DNA from: Branchiostoma floridae
Lineage: Eukaryota > Chordata > Leptocardii > Amphioxiformes > Branchiostomatidae
Assembly (NCBI RefSeq): GCF_000003815.2
Contig: NC_049989.1
Location: 1,443,705 to 1,469,820 of the forward strand
DNA: 26,116 nt
Direction of reading: 5' to 3'
The position numbers and the translations under genes were made by a program. Of the stretch, positions 9,860-20,438 are shown piece by piece. Each line of letters opens with the position of its first letter. Positions within the stretch are counted from its first letter, which is position 1. The notes under the pieces were generated by a model that was given only the letters and a program-made list of their open reading frames with translations, was not told the origin of the DNA and ran no database searches.

Positions 9860-10510
9860 TACAAGATTCCCAGTGCAAGAATGGACTCTTCCAGTGCACC
9901 CCATGTGAATTTTCACAATAGACCAGTCCAGAAATACTCCCACTGAAAACATGGCCTTTTGATTAAGCAACCCAGTCAAAAGTTGAACTAAGCAAATCAG
10001 GCACGAAAAGGTAAAAATACACCAGTCCAAAAACACTTCCGCTAAAAATGGAATATTGAATCATCACTTGTCTAAAGCTAAATTTGAAAACATCCCCATG
10101 CAAGAATGGACTCTTCTTGCGATACCCCTATGTAAAGTGGTGCAGTCCAAAAATACATCCGCTAAAATTGGACTTGGACGTAAGTCCCAAAAATGGAATT
10201 TAAAAATCCCCTCCTCCATGTAAGAATGGACTCGTCCAGCACAACCTATGTAAAATTGCAAAATAGACCAGTCATAAAATAACCACACTGAAACACTTTG
10301 AAACATCAAATCACCAAAGTCCATAAACACATTTAAAAAAAATGCCCCCCCTCTGTGCAAGAATGGACTCTTCCAGTACACCCCATGTAAAATTGCAAAA
10401 TAGCCCAGTTCAAAAATACTCCCACTGAGAGACTTTATATAATCAACAGTCCAAAGATGAATTTTAAAAAAATGTACCCCCTCCGTGCCAGAATGGACTC
10501 ATCCAGATAA
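9860..10510. repeat. Degenerate tandem repeat with AGAATGGACTC core
   Basis: Five copies of a core (C/G)TGCAAGAATGGACTCTTCCA near 9876, 10099, 10219, 10357 and 10487, each followed by variants of CACCCCATGTAAAATTGCAA and AGACCAGTCCAAAAATAC. Spacing is about 120-135 bp except the first interval, which may span two units. The minus-strand open frames here repeat the same peptide pattern and are a by-product of the repeat. Confidence 0.75.
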
Positions 10511-10739
10511 CACCAGGCTCACTGATTGGCTGCCAATCCCCTTCAGGATGTTGACTCAGACTATGTGATTGGTTGCCTCTTTAATCAAGTTACTGGTATA
10601 TATAGACATGTGCACATGCTGTCTTCGGGTGGGAGAGGTCAACCCTCTGGCCAGTGGAAAATTACCAAAAAAAGTCACCAAATATATCATTTTGAAGTGG
10701 TTTATGCCAGAAATTATACATGGGTCATTTGAATGAATA

Positions 10740-11240
10740 TCTAGTGAACGTATTTACCAAAATTTAGGTCATTTGGCTATAAGACCAGGGAACAGGAGCC
10801 AAAAGCGTACGTTTTTGGTCAAACAATGGCCACAAAATCCCAGAATAAAGCATTTTGTTGTACTGTATGCCAAAAGTGTTATTGGATCCATATGCGCATA
10901 TGTGAATTGCACTCCTTTACCAAATTTCAGGTCATTTGGTTGTATAATGAGGGTATAGGAGCCAAACCTGTCATTTTTTGGGCATTTTGTTGTACCGTAT
11001 GACAAAACTGTCATTGTATCTTTGTGGGCATATGATCAAGGCATCTCTGTACCAAATTTCAGGTCATTCGGCTGTAATACCAGCTACAGGGGGGCAAAAT
11101 GTACATAAAATTTGCAAAAATCATGAATAAAATCATTTTTAAGGTAGATATGAAAAAAATGAAAACAACACCTAAGGGTATTGGTCCATCTACCCTTCTG
11201 CCAAATTTCAAGTCATTCGGTCGAAGAACGACGGAGTTGA
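10740..11240. repeat. Degenerate tandem repeat with CCAAATTTCAGGTCATT core
   Basis: The motif ACCAAATTTCAGGTCATTYGG occurs in four forms near 10754, 10918, 11052 and 11192, with CATTTTGTTGTACYGTATG and TGACAAAACTGTCATTG-like segments between them. Period is roughly 140-160 bp and divergence is substantial. No protein domain is encoded. Confidence 0.7.
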
Positions 11241-11335
11241 TTCTATTTGAAGATTTGACAGGAGAAAGAAAGAAACATTACGAATACAATATATTTCACC
11301 ATACCTATGGTATGGCTGAAATATAATTAGCATAC

Positions 11336-11450
11336 CTGCAGTCGACATTGTTTGGGTAATTGTACAAGCCTCGGCCTAGGTCCACTCTTGGAGACTTAAT
11401 TTCTCCCTCCTCTTCGTCTACAATACGTTGTCCGTGGCACCAAGTCGCAT
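11336..11450 (-). CDS. Exon: first third of a four-cysteine CUB
   Basis: 115 bases, phase 1 in and phase 2 out. The acceptor is TGCGCGCAG and the donor GTATGC. It reads ATWCHGQRIVDEEEGEIKSP and later GLYNYPNNVDC, ending inside the codon after the cysteine. SP...YPNNVDC followed by W in the next exon is the CUB opening. Joined to 8738, the sequence becomes VDCSWTISS. A CUB made of three exons with a phase-2 intron contrasts with the two-exon CUBs upstream, so this domain has a different origin from the cassette CUBs. Confidence 0.85.
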
Positions 11451-11505
11451 CTGCGCGCAAAAGGAGGAAAGGATACACAGATTTTAAAATGGTTCAACTT
11501 GTTAA

Positions 11506-13526
11506 CCCTCAAACCACCGTATGGGGTCAAAACTGACCCCTGGCGTATGTCAATGAGTGTTATTGTGACATTTCTGGTCTACAACAAAATGAGTTTTTTT
11601 GTATATATGCCTTATGACTTCTCATACGTTTTTACCGAGATTGGCTCATTGCTAATTAAGTTATTCTATGAAGCTTATGCATGGTCCAGTGAGGTCAAAA
11701 CTGACCCCAGCAAAATGTGCATAATTTCAGGCCAACAACTAAACTACTTATCGCCAAATTTTTAGACAATGATGTGCATATAAAACAAAATTATTGTAAC
11801 AACTTTTGTGTCATTATCGTTTTGCATGACGACATTATGACGTCATCTAGCTATTATGGGCCGCCATGTTGGATTCTTACCGATGGCGTCATCAAATTGA
11901 AATAAATTACGATTATTGAATCCTCAGGCAGTTTAAGGCCTGTGACACCCGCAGATTCTCCAGTCGAGAAGTTATATGGCCGTAACTTTCGATGTAACTA
12001 TCAGTTTTCAACAAAATTTGGCCAGTTGACGTAATTCGCCTATATTCAAATATGATGACAAGAAAATTCTGGACTCTGAATATTTTGGGTTAAAAAAATC
12101 ATTTTTTTGGTAAAAAATAGTGATGCTATGAAAATGGGTCTCTGCCCATCATGAAATGACTGTCTAACAGAGTCATATTTTCTGGAGTAACAGATTACAT
12201 CTCTGTGATATCTAATGTGCCCGGGCCTTTTGCCGCTATACAACGGTAAGGCTTCATTTGGGGGCAAAAATAAAATTTTTGACAATTTTGGGGGCTTTTT
12301 GTACAAATATCAACACAGCCACCAAATTCAAAGACATTGCAAGAAGGCCCGCTTGATTTCCGAAGGTCTAAGGCTTAATGAACGTAAATCTGCCCAAAAC
12401 TCGTCATACAACCGGTATCCTGATGTGGGCAGCAGCCGACGAAACACTACTTACCATACAAGAACTGCGCCAAAGTATGTTTCAGTGTACGTAATGTTAA
12501 CCGATGGTAAAACATGAAATGTTTTATGTCTGTATCTGTTAAATCGCGGTTGTATCAATGCGAAATTTCGCAAGCAGGTAGCCTGATAAGGTATCAGTCA
12601 ACTGCCATACAATTATTTTGGGCTAGAAATATCGATTTTTAGCATTTTTTGCTGTTTCCTTGAAGTATGAGCGCCCCGCTGTTTTCCCGCCACTCCATAC
12701 CCCGGGGAATCCGAACGCGTGTTCGAACGTTCGGACGGTACCATAAGCGGCTCTCGCGGGGTCCCTTTTTGTTAACCGCATCTGGTTATGTCACTATTTG
12801 GTAAATACTAGTTCAATATCTTTAACATTCAACATTAATAAGTCGTAAGAAAAGTAGTTAGTGTGACCCATAAATCGTAAGTTCCTGTTTTTGTAATGTA
12901 ACATTAGATACTGACATTGGACCGCTCTAAACTGAACGTCCCGGTCCGGCGGGGTCACATGCGGTCACGCGGGTTCGAATTTCATGTTCGACCAAAATTG
13001 TCACAGGCCTTAAAGTGCCTGAGTCATGCAATTTACTTTGAATCTCATAAGATTTCATACACAAGTGTTGTTTGCCAAGAAAACCCTAAAACCCTAAATT
13101 AGCATTTTTTTGTAAAAAGTAGGAAATGTTATGCCTGTCCGTATTCCGTTGCCACGGCAAAATTAAAATGATGAACTTATTTCATTCACTTAAAATGTTT
13201 GCTATCAACATTTTCTGAAAGATACCAAGTTTGGTGGCCATATCGTAAGCAGTTCTGGCACTGGCATCAAAAACCTCCCCCCTCCCTCCGTCTGAATAGG
13301 GTTAGTGCAAAATGTCGTCCTTGTGATCTTTTGCACAAGTTATAATAATGCACTTTAATTATCCACACCTAATCATGTCAAACTGTCCCACGTACATGTT
13401 GAAACTATACAATAATACATACAAATCACAAAAAAGTCACAAAAATATATTTGTACAAAAGCTATGGCGTCAGTTTTGCCCCCATACGGTAAGATTAGTC
13501 CAAAAAAAGCTACGTTGGTTTGAGGG
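11506..13526. mobile_element. 2-kb TTAA-flanked piggyBac-type element with CCCTCAAACC termini
   Basis: Left end CCCTCAAACCACCGTATGGG and right end (reverse complement) CCCTCAAACCAACGTAGC, with TTAA immediately outside both (11502-11505 and 13527-13530). Subterminal GGGGTCAAAACTGACCCC (11523-11540) recurs near 11693 and, as CGTCAGTTTTGCCCCC, near the right end. The interior includes a related but shorter piece of the CCCTATCC family (about 13100-13305, ending GTCTGAATAGGG), a TGACGTCA at 11838 and a GC-rich palindromic zone near 12709-12735. I see no transposase; the open frames inside are short and unrecognised, so it is non-autonomous or decayed. Confidence 0.8.
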
Positions 13527-13530
13527 TTAA

Positions 13531-13934
13531 AAGAACACAGCTTGCAAAACTGTGTTCACAGTAGATTAGAAGTTGATACTAGCTATCACGACACAAATCA
13601 TGTTAATAAAAGAAACGATTCTTATCGTAAAAAAATTTCTTTTTTAAATTTGATTTGGATTTTGGGGGACTGACTAAAATCATTTTTTAATCATTATCAG
13701 ACATGTACATGTAAATGTTGACAAGACTACCAGAGAACAAAGGACAATATCCAAGAAGTTTTGGGTAACGAAAGTGATCATTAATTTATGCAGACTTGGA
13801 CATTCAATGATTAGTACATCTGCCTGTATTTGATTTTGCAAACATTATTTACATATTTAAATGGCATCAATATACATTTCTCAATCATCATCAGCCAAAT
13901 AAGACGACTTAGTGCATTAGTAAATGTATCCTAC
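13531..13934. other. Intron sequence next to exon 13935
   Basis: About 400 bases of A/T-rich DNA between the TTAA element and the sushi exon donor. It includes a hairpin-like AACACAGCTTGCAAAACTGTGTT near 13533-13555. Nothing else was recognised. Confidence 0.4.
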
Positions 13935-14159
13935 CTTCACAGGTTGGAGGTCGGCTGCTCCAAATGCCACCAGGCATGCAGGTTATTTCGCTCGGCCCTC
14001 TTAAGTAGTTCCACTTATCGCATCTAAATGGAATAGTCGACCCTAGAGGGAAACGTTTGTCTTCGAATTTCAAAATCCATCCGTCTTCGAATTTCCCAAT
14101 CGATCCGTTTTCAATACTGCGAAAATCAGGACAGCCAGAATCGTCGGTCAACGGAAACC
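13935..14159 (-). CDS. Exon: sushi (CCP) domain, cassette 2
   Basis: 225 bases, 75 codons, phase 1 in and out. The acceptor is TGCACTAG and the donor GTAGGA. The four cysteines lie in SGCPDF, IPFRCDKW, ITCMPGG and PTCEG, with Trp in GGIWSSRPPTC, the classic sushi ending. NGS is a potential glycosylation site. It is 10 codons longer than the cassette 1 sushi because of a longer first loop (IENGSIGKFEDGWILKFED). The open frame continues into both introns, so the borders rest on splice signals and phase. Confidence 0.92.
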
Positions 14160-14748
14160 CTAGTGCACAAAAGTTGTTTTGTTTCTCTATAAAGGAGTCA
14201 TCATATATCAAAACCAGACAATATTTAATCTATTGTCGCAGATAAGTGTCAAGTGTTTTGTTTTGGTACTGCTGTGTGTGTGCATGCGCGTGTGTGTGAG
14301 TGCGCGCGCGTCTTTTTGCGAATAACTCAAGAAGCTATAGACATTTTGTTATGGAAGCCAGTATGTTGATAGATGTAAATGAAATAATCTGCAACAGGTA
14401 GCATGGGCCTCTTAGCAGTTTTTCTTTAGGCAATGTCTATAAAGACAAAGTCAAAGTTTAGTTTATTGCACAATATTTGTAGAACGGGTACAGTGTAAGT
14501 GTTACGTTATACTACATTATATTGTATAAGATAACTAGCAATATACTAGTAGTAGACTTCAGCTAATAACTGAACAATAGATGAAGGCAGCATGTACTAT
14601 TCAAAGAAACACAGTGTACAATGTGAATCAAATCCAGAATGTTGCGACAGACTACTTGCTTATGCCATCAATCTATATGATTACACTTGATAACATCCGC
14701 AAACGCATCAAGTTTGAAAAACTCGACCATAACATACTGTAAATTATA
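14160..14748. other. Intron sequence with a GT/GC simple repeat
   Basis: An alternating purine-pyrimidine run (TGTGTGTGCATGCGCGTGTG and onward) spans about 14272-14312, a sequence type prone to Z-DNA and length variation. The rest is A/T-rich with no recognised element. Confidence 0.5.
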
Positions 14749-15245
14749 CAGTCAAACCTGTATTAGCGGCCACCTTTGCATAACGGCCACCTGCCTATAG
14801 TGGCCACTTTTTGTCGGTCCCTTGGATTCGTAATGATTAAGAAATAGGCTTAGCGGCCACCTGTCCAACGCGGCCACGGCCACACAATTTCCGGTCCCGC
14901 AGGTACAAAAACACTGCCGATTACGGCCACGCGGACCGCTGATCTATGTTTCGGCACGCGTTCGGCCATATACAGCGGCCGTATCGTCACCCTATGCCGG
15001 TCTCTTCAGACAATATCAACTGTAGAACATTTCAAACTTTTTATTTTCTTAATACATATAGTGTAAAAATCATTGCAGTACATGTACAGTACTGTATTGT
15101 GTGAATAAAGATCAGTCGGTACTAAAACCACGTGTAACTTATTGCTTGTGATCAAATAATTAGCATATTCTCTATAGTGGCCACCTCTCTATAGTGGCCA
15201 ATTTTGACCAGTCCCTTGAGTGGCCGCTATAGACAGGTTTGACTG
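14749..15245. mobile_element. Tigger/pogo-like non-autonomous element
   Basis: 497 bp flanked by TA on both sides (14747-14748 and 15246-15247). The left end CAGTCAAACCTGTATTAGCG is inverted at the right end as CGCTATAGACAGGTTTGACT plus G. CAGTCAAACCTGT termini and TA duplication are typical of the Tc1/mariner pogo (Tigger) group. GGCCAC motifs recur near both ends (about ten copies), forming subterminal repeats likely to bind the transposase. No transposase open frame. Confidence 0.85.
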
Positions 15246-15411
15246 TACAAAGATGCGGCAAGATGAGTGAATTCATTCACTCATTCATTGAATGAACTCT
15301 TCATATCATAGATATATAGAATATTAGATAGGTGGATGAACAGATACATAGGCTTTTAGATTGATGGAGGATGGATAGACAAATTGATATATTTCTGTAG
15401 TTTTTGAATAC

Positions 15412-15516
15412 CTTCATAATTGATCGTAAAACCGTCTTCGCTTCCCGACTCGTCTGTGATGAGGACTAGGTGGATTATATGCGATGTAGAGTTGACTTCT
15501 CGGGGAATTTCTTGTC
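15412..15516 (-). CDS. Exon: C-terminal half of CUB, cassette 2
   Basis: 105 bases, 35 codons, phase 1 in and out, donor GTATTC. It reads GQEIPREVNSTSHIIHLVLI then TDESGSEDGFTINYEG. The NST sequon, the core strand IIHLVLITD and the closing GFTINY strand are as expected for the second half of a CUB. Length and phase are identical to 19763-19867. It completes the domain started at 17384. Confidence 0.9.
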
Positions 15517-15588
15517 CTATGAACGAATTATAGTTTTGTGGAACGTTGCTACAACATAATGTGGACAATTCAATGATTTTGAAGGTAT

Positions 15589-16005
15589 GCTAACCCCTGC
15601 CGTAGATTTGTAGCTAGTATGCAGAAGTCTGAACGAACCGCAGACCAGTTACCACAAACCCGTGGACAGACGCAATGCCTTAACCTGTGGAACTCACAAA
15701 CACTGACTTTACCCACCTTCCGTACTACAAGATTCCGCAATAGCCCAGTGCCGTCACTGCTAAGACTGATTAACGAAACAAAATGACACTACTTACTAGC
15801 TGTATATATGTTATATATTTCTATTCATGTTTAACTTTATATCCGCTGAAACAGCTATGATCCTCTTGATCATTAATCACGTTTTAGTGAATAATATTGT
15901 ATGTCGAAACAAGCAGAGTTTTTATGTACAACAAGACACAATTCAGCCACTGGCTGCCAGAACCCTGTTTTAATAATAAACCATTTTTTGATGATGATGA
16001 TGATG
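15589..16005 (+). pseudogene. 3' end of a non-LTR retrotransposon (RT C-terminus plus tail)
   Basis: The plus-strand frame from 15589 to the stop at 15784-15786 reads ...SERTADQLPQTRGQTQCLNL, then LTLPTFRTTRFRNSPVPSLL and RLINETK. RTTRFRNSPVPxLxRLIN resembles the C-terminal ends of reverse-transcriptase ORFs of animal LINE elements. About 200 bases of A/T-rich 3' sequence follow, with AATAATAAA near the end, and then a (GAT)n run at 15990-16005, as in LINEs that end in a short tandem repeat. The 5' part is missing, as usual for 5'-truncated insertions. It lies opposite in orientation to the host gene. Confidence 0.72.
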
Positions 16006-16319
16006 CTACTTAAGGTGGCCGGTGCAGGTCATTCATTGTAAGCAAAATTGTGCCACGATTTAAATGCTTGGCTAGCGGCTGCTGTCGTGCTTTCGAATGT
16101 CCCACCGTGCACATATTTATGGATATTTAGACATTTGAAATATCAAGATATGAAGAGTTGTATTGACCTGAAAAGTCCGCAGATAAGTTTATGGCTCATT
16201 GAATCCGCCTATATTTGTATACTTTTCATAACAGCTGACGATAAATGACTTCTATAACTTTCATGGTGGGCAACACTTTTGTTATAGTTTATCATTTTCC
16301 GTGTTGAATTGACAACAGT
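16006..16319. other. Intron sequence, nothing recognised
   Basis: About 310 bases after the LINE tail. A plus-strand open frame of 66 codons here shows no domain. Confidence 0.35.
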
Positions 16320-17035
16320 TGTCAAACAGGAACTTTTTACAAAATTCACTTGTTTCGGATTAAACAATATTCAGTTTCAAGGTTTTCTTTCTAAACCACA
16401 CTTGATTTTCTTCATCTTTGATATATTATATGATTTATTGTAATACCAATATACATAATTCATGCTAATTTAAAGTACTAGGTCAAAGCCTAGATGGCGA
16501 AACATGTGACAATTGTAGGTATAATATATTCAGATTACTGAGCTTTATTTTTAATATTTATAATTTATGCTAATTTGGTAAAGTGATTGGGTAAACGTCA
16601 AGATGCCGGACCATGTTATAACATTAGCATCAGCTATGTTATCATAACTTTTTAAACAAAAAGATAATAATTATTTTAGCCTGTTTTTTTTAAAATCCGG
16701 GTTTTATGTCAATCAAATAAGTTCAAATAAATGAAAAAAGGATTCTATAAAAATCGATCTCGCTGATCAAAGATGGCGAATCCCAAGGTATAGCTTAGGT
16801 ACATTTGAGGTCGATGCGGTCTCAGGAGGCTTTTATATCAATATCCTATTTTTACGTTTTGTTTAATACCTTTAAGTATTGCGAGAATTCCCTATCTAGA
16901 CGGTTTAAGCGTATAGTCTCATAATGACGTCGTAATTTACGTCATAGAGGAGTGATTCAGATTTACATCACACCCTTATAAAAGACCTCCAAGATGACGT
17001 CTTTGTGGTCCTACAAACGTCCGGTCTAGATAGGA
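16320..17035 (-). mobile_element. piggyBac-like MITE, copy D (rearranged)
   Basis: Follows copy A in order: ATAATTCATGCTAATTT, AAGATGCCGG, then TTTTGTTTAATACCT. At 16888 a fresh CCCTATCTAGACGG starts, and the element closes with CCGGTCTAGATAGGA followed by TTAA at 17036-17039. The last 148 bp thus form a miniature element with its own inverted ends inside or beside the older copy. The TGACGTCA sites have decayed to partial forms (ATGACGTCG, GATGACGTCT). Confidence 0.6.
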
Positions 17036-17150
17036 TTAAGAGCAGCTTGAATAATCACGTAGTATTACTGAACAGCCATTTTACGTCTTATTTACACATT
17101 TTACTTGTCATATTGGCAACAAGGGAGCATCAGATAAAAAAAAAACATAC

Positions 17151-17384
17151 CGCTGTATTCTCCGAATAAGGTGCTGTCAGATATGGGATCCCCATCGTAG
17201 ATTAGTAATCTGTCATGTCCTTCTTCTAGCGAGAACTTCTCTATTTTCATTCCTATCCCTTCGCCTTGCCTCAGGTTGGCCTCTATGGTCCAGGTGCAGT
17301 TCATGTTGTTGCCGTACTGCCCGGGGTAGTTGGGAGAATAAATGAAGCCTGGAGCGTGTGTCGTTCTGTATCCACCGCATTCCG
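17151..17384 (-). CDS. Exon: N-terminal half of CUB, cassette 2
   Basis: 234 bases, 78 codons, phase 1 in and out. The acceptor is TGACCCAG and the donor GTATGT. It reads AECGGYRT, then GFIYSPNYPGQYGNNMNCTW, then KFSLEEGHDRLLIYDGD and finally GEYSG. This is a textbook CUB first half with the first cysteine pair and an NCT sequon, but, as in cassette 1, without the second cysteine pair. Long stretches match 21317-21559 at base level (for example TGCAGTTCATGTTGTT on the plus strand in both), which indicates a comparatively recent tandem duplication. Confidence 0.92.
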
Positions 17385-18060
17385 CTGGGTCAAGGAGATA
17401 CAATGGAACGTCATGGTAGGATCTGTATAATGCTGCGTTCACATTTGGGAAAAGGGGCTCCTCCGGGTATTGTACAGGCTATTTTTGCAGTTTCTGGCGT
17501 GACCTCTTAAGTTGAAGCTCGATCTCAGAGCCTCTACGCCCCCCCCCCCTACATTGCTAGCGATCTCGCCCTGGTTTATCCATATTTCAGATCCAGGATT
17601 CGTACTTCCAGTGCCGTCAATCGTGGTAATTGACAGGACAAAAAACAGTCATTATACACGCCCCTGTTTCCATATTTGGGTCAACCTCGTTAGACCTCGA
17701 GAGACTCTAGTTGCGAGGCTTTGAAACCCAGAAGTGACTGCTGCCCTCCCCAGGATCCCCATGATAGGGACGCCATCCGGATGCTATGAACACGTGATAT
17801 GTGACGCTAAACGGAAAACAACTGGGACTTATAACCTGCATGCCTTTTTTTTTACATCATTAAAAAGCATTTTGGGCCTGACACGTAAGTAACATGTGAA
17901 CATCAAAGTATCATTATTGACCATTCGTTTAAGTTCTGTAATACTAGGAGCTGAATAAATTTATACATAAAACTTATGCGGGGAGATATAAAAGATGACG
18001 GCCTTGTTACCACAAAAACAACATGAAAGATAGTATCCTCACTCGAAAACAGGAAGCTCT
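17385..18060. other. Intron sequence with a C run
   Basis: Contains a run of Cs near 17539-17548 and the imperfect inverted pair AGCCTCTACG / TTGCGAGGCT around 17528-17721, suggesting a small decayed element. Otherwise unrecognised. Confidence 0.35.
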
Positions 18061-18205
18061 ACCCCCAACTACACGTTCTGGATAACGTTCTGGATAGACA
18101 CCTTTGCTTATCCAGGATCGTATATAATCCTGTTTGAGCCGCATTCTGGATATCCAGGATGCGGCTTAAGCCGTGTTCTGGATACTAGTGCAATCTGGAT
18201 ACAAC
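18061..18205. repeat. Cluster of TCTGGATA motifs with a 30-bp palindrome
   Basis: The segment 18137-18166 (AGCCGCATTCTGGAT then ATCCAGGATGCGGCT) is a palindrome with one mismatched pair. Around it, TCTGGATA or its complement TATCCAG appears at least six times in 145 bases, in both orientations. It may be nested ends of a small fold-back element; no family was assigned. Confidence 0.65.
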
Positions 18206-18676
18206 AGGCTCCTTCTAGGGATATCGCTTTCTTAAGAATCTCCAGAGCTTTCGGTCAAATCTTTATGCTTATCATATTATTGCTTTCATGATGATAATCA
18301 TTTGTTACGGTGTCATTTTGCACTTTTCAGAAATCATACCGGCATAGTCATAAGATGCTTTCTTGTCATAATCATTAAGATACCTGCAGATGGTGACTAC
18401 ATATTACCTACCTCCTACGACATGGCACTTGGGTGTAACCTATATGGAGTGTGCGAACGTATAAATCAAGAACAGCTACGATACGATACGAACTTCTCAA
18501 ATGTCATAAAACCCGAATGTTTCGTGAGGGGGGGGGGGCGAAATCTCCAGAGGGGGCGAGCTTGTGTATGTGTGTGCCGGGTGGGGGGGGGGCATCCCCA
18601 GGCATACAAGCCTATCTGCCACCAACATCATGACGTTCAATTCGATAGGGAAGATTTTAAAAGTATTCAATCCTAC

Positions 18677-18871
18677 CTTTACAAGTTGGGAGAGGACCAT
18701 CCCAGCCCATCTGATAGCCAGACATACAGCTAAGTATTGCTCGACCCTTTAAAGTAAAGCCGTCGTCACATCGGAAGGAAACAAACTCCCCGACATCAAA
18801 ACTGTTTCCTTCTCTAAGTCCGTTCTCTGGAACGCCGGGGTTAAAACAAGGTGGTCGCAGCAGAAAAAATG
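18677..18871 (-). CDS. Exon: sushi (CCP) domain, cassette 1
   Basis: 195 bases, 65 codons, phase 1 in and out, donor GTAGGA. The four sushi cysteines appear in order: PPCFNPGVPENG, then SFRCDDGF, then LSCMSG, then PTCK. A Trp (GWDGPLPTC) lies before the last cysteine as the fold requires. The N-terminal stretch AFFLLRPP before the first Cys is unusually hydrophobic. It depends on using the CATCAG acceptor at 18872-18873, the only in-phase AG close by, so the 5' border is less certain than the domain itself. The plus-strand open frames across here are antisense shadows. Confidence 0.87.
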
Positions 18872-19316
18872 CTGATGAAATAAACGGGAATATAAGGATT
18901 ATTAGGTATGATTAACATGACAATAATATTTTGTAAAAGCTGATAGATTCGAATACAATTAGTGAAACGTAAGTGACATTAGGTGATCTTCAGCTCACTG
19001 AAGAGATAAACTTCCACAAGTAGTGATAGAGACGACTGGCGCAATGTACAAGCTACAACTTGTAGGGTGTCCACAGAGGTATACGTGTTTGCCTTCACTT
19101 TGTTTCAATCCACAAATAATCATAATGCTACGGGTCCATCATTAAGTGTCCATCACTATTTGTATATGACGTCCCTGAATTAAGAAAAAAATATACCTAA
19201 TCATCATCATCATCATACCTGTCGTAACTTATGAAATTCCGTGCCTCTAGAGGTATCCATAACTTATATTTCAAAATTTCATACAAAGGGCCGCAGTTGA
19301 ATTCATAATCAATGCG
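18872..19316. other. Intron sequence with ATC simple repeat
   Basis: About 440 bases upstream of the cassette 1 sushi exon. A short (ATC)n run lies at 19200-19216. No other structure was recognised. Confidence 0.4.
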
Positions 19317-19750
19317 CACTTCCAAAAATGTTTTCTTACATTTCTAGTTACAAAACTCTTCGGGGGAATTTTTTAAAAAAATTGACGAAATTCAAGCATG
19401 AAGAAATTAATAATTGAATATTCGTTCAATCGAAATTCTCACAACAAGGAACACTTATTTTTCTTAAACTAAGGAACTATTTCTCATCTCGAAAATTTCA
19501 AGAAATTCAATCTTCAAAACTTCCATATTTCATTGTCTAACGAGATTGTTTTTCTTGTCATGTCCAAGAACATAATAGCATTTTCTTCTACTTTTCTTGC
19601 TTGTTAGAAGAATCATCTTATTTGAACAAAAATGCTGTACTAAAAATCTGAACTCATGGACAAAATGTTTTCTTACATGAAAAGATTTCTTCTTTGATAT
19701 TTTGTGAATAAGGAGAAACAAGAAGAACAATAAAATGCACTTTTGATCAT
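19317..19750. repeat. Possible decayed copy of the FB fold-back element
   Basis: A/T-rich sequence with CCAAAAATGTTTTCTTAC at one end, CATGGACAAAATGTTTTC in the interior and many TTTCTTCTT / AAGAAGAA stretches, similar in composition and motif to 4551-5047 and 7430-7882. The terminal repeats are not intact, so the assignment is tentative. It abuts the donor of exon 19763. Confidence 0.35.
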
Positions 19751-19762
19751 TCCTTCCTTTAC

Positions 19763-19867
19763 CTTTGTAATGTATTTTGAAACCGCCTTCGGTAGCAGAG
19801 TTGTCTGTGATGAGAACGAGGTGGATCAAGTTGGATGTGACAAGAATTTCTTGTGGAATGTCTCGTC
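19763..19867 (-). CDS. Exon: C-terminal half of CUB, cassette 1
   Basis: 105 bases, 35 codons, phase 1 on both sides. The acceptor is TTAATAG and the donor GTAAAG. It reads RDIPQEILVTSNLIHLVLIT then DNSATEGGFKIHYKG. This is the second half of a CUB: a proline-containing turn, the core strand LIHLVLITD whose Asp is a usual calcium ligand, and the terminal GFxIxY strand. Its length is identical to the cassette 2 counterpart at 15412-15516. Splitting the CUB across two exons at the same codon in both cassettes supports common descent by duplication. Confidence 0.9.
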
Positions 19868-19996
19868 CTATTAACAAGTGATTCTTATATCAGTTAAACA
19901 GCTCAACACTTTACTGCAATGTTAGCGTAATTCAAAAAATCTATCAATTACATAGCAAACAGAGTTGCATTAATACACTTTACATAAAGAGCAAAT

Positions 19997-20438
19997 GCCT
20001 GTAAGAATCAAACATCAGTGCTCAGGGTAAAAAAATCGATTTGGCTCATATTTTGCACTGTAGTTGACACACAACCCCTCGAAATAGCTTTCTTTCCGGT
20101 CAAAACCTCTTGTTGCCATGGTAGCAGCCGAAACAAGTTTTGAGGCCATTTTCACAGATTTTTGCATGTCAACTACATGGAAACTGGCCAAGTTTAGAAC
20201 CCGATCATTACCAAATGCTTTGTTGCAATGAAAAATAGAAAAGGATTCTGTCATAGTGATGTCTAAACTAGTACAAAATAGGTGTGAAGTCAATGAACAT
20301 ATAGATTTTAGTCCATGGGCAGCCTCAAAACAATACCGTGTTTTCAGTCTTCGAAAAACCTAATTTTTTGCCCAACTTTGAGGAGCTGTAAGTCTCAAAG
20401 TGTAAAATAATTTTGCTTGAAATTTGCAACAGATATAG
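19997..20438. repeat. Interspersed repeat family R1, copy 2
   Basis: Colinear with 3440-3890 (shared TTGGCTCATATTTTGCAC, ACACAACCCC and CCCAACTTTGA blocks). It contains TGTTGCCATGGTAGCAG, a degenerate version of the palindrome found in the MITE family. It directly precedes MITE copy E. Confidence 0.65.

Noticed and set aside
9836-10381. Minus-strand open frames with repeated DWSI and GRVHS peptides
   Set aside because: They follow a degenerate tandem repeat; there is no start context, splice structure or recognisable fold.
12215-12517. 100-codon plus-strand open frame inside the TTAA element
   Set aside because: Considered as a transposase remnant, but no catalytic motif or similarity I can recognise.
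18302-18733. 143-codon plus-strand open frame
   Set aside because: It partly lies antisense to the sushi exon 18677-18871 and has low-complexity Gly stretches from a G run; no recognisable domain.
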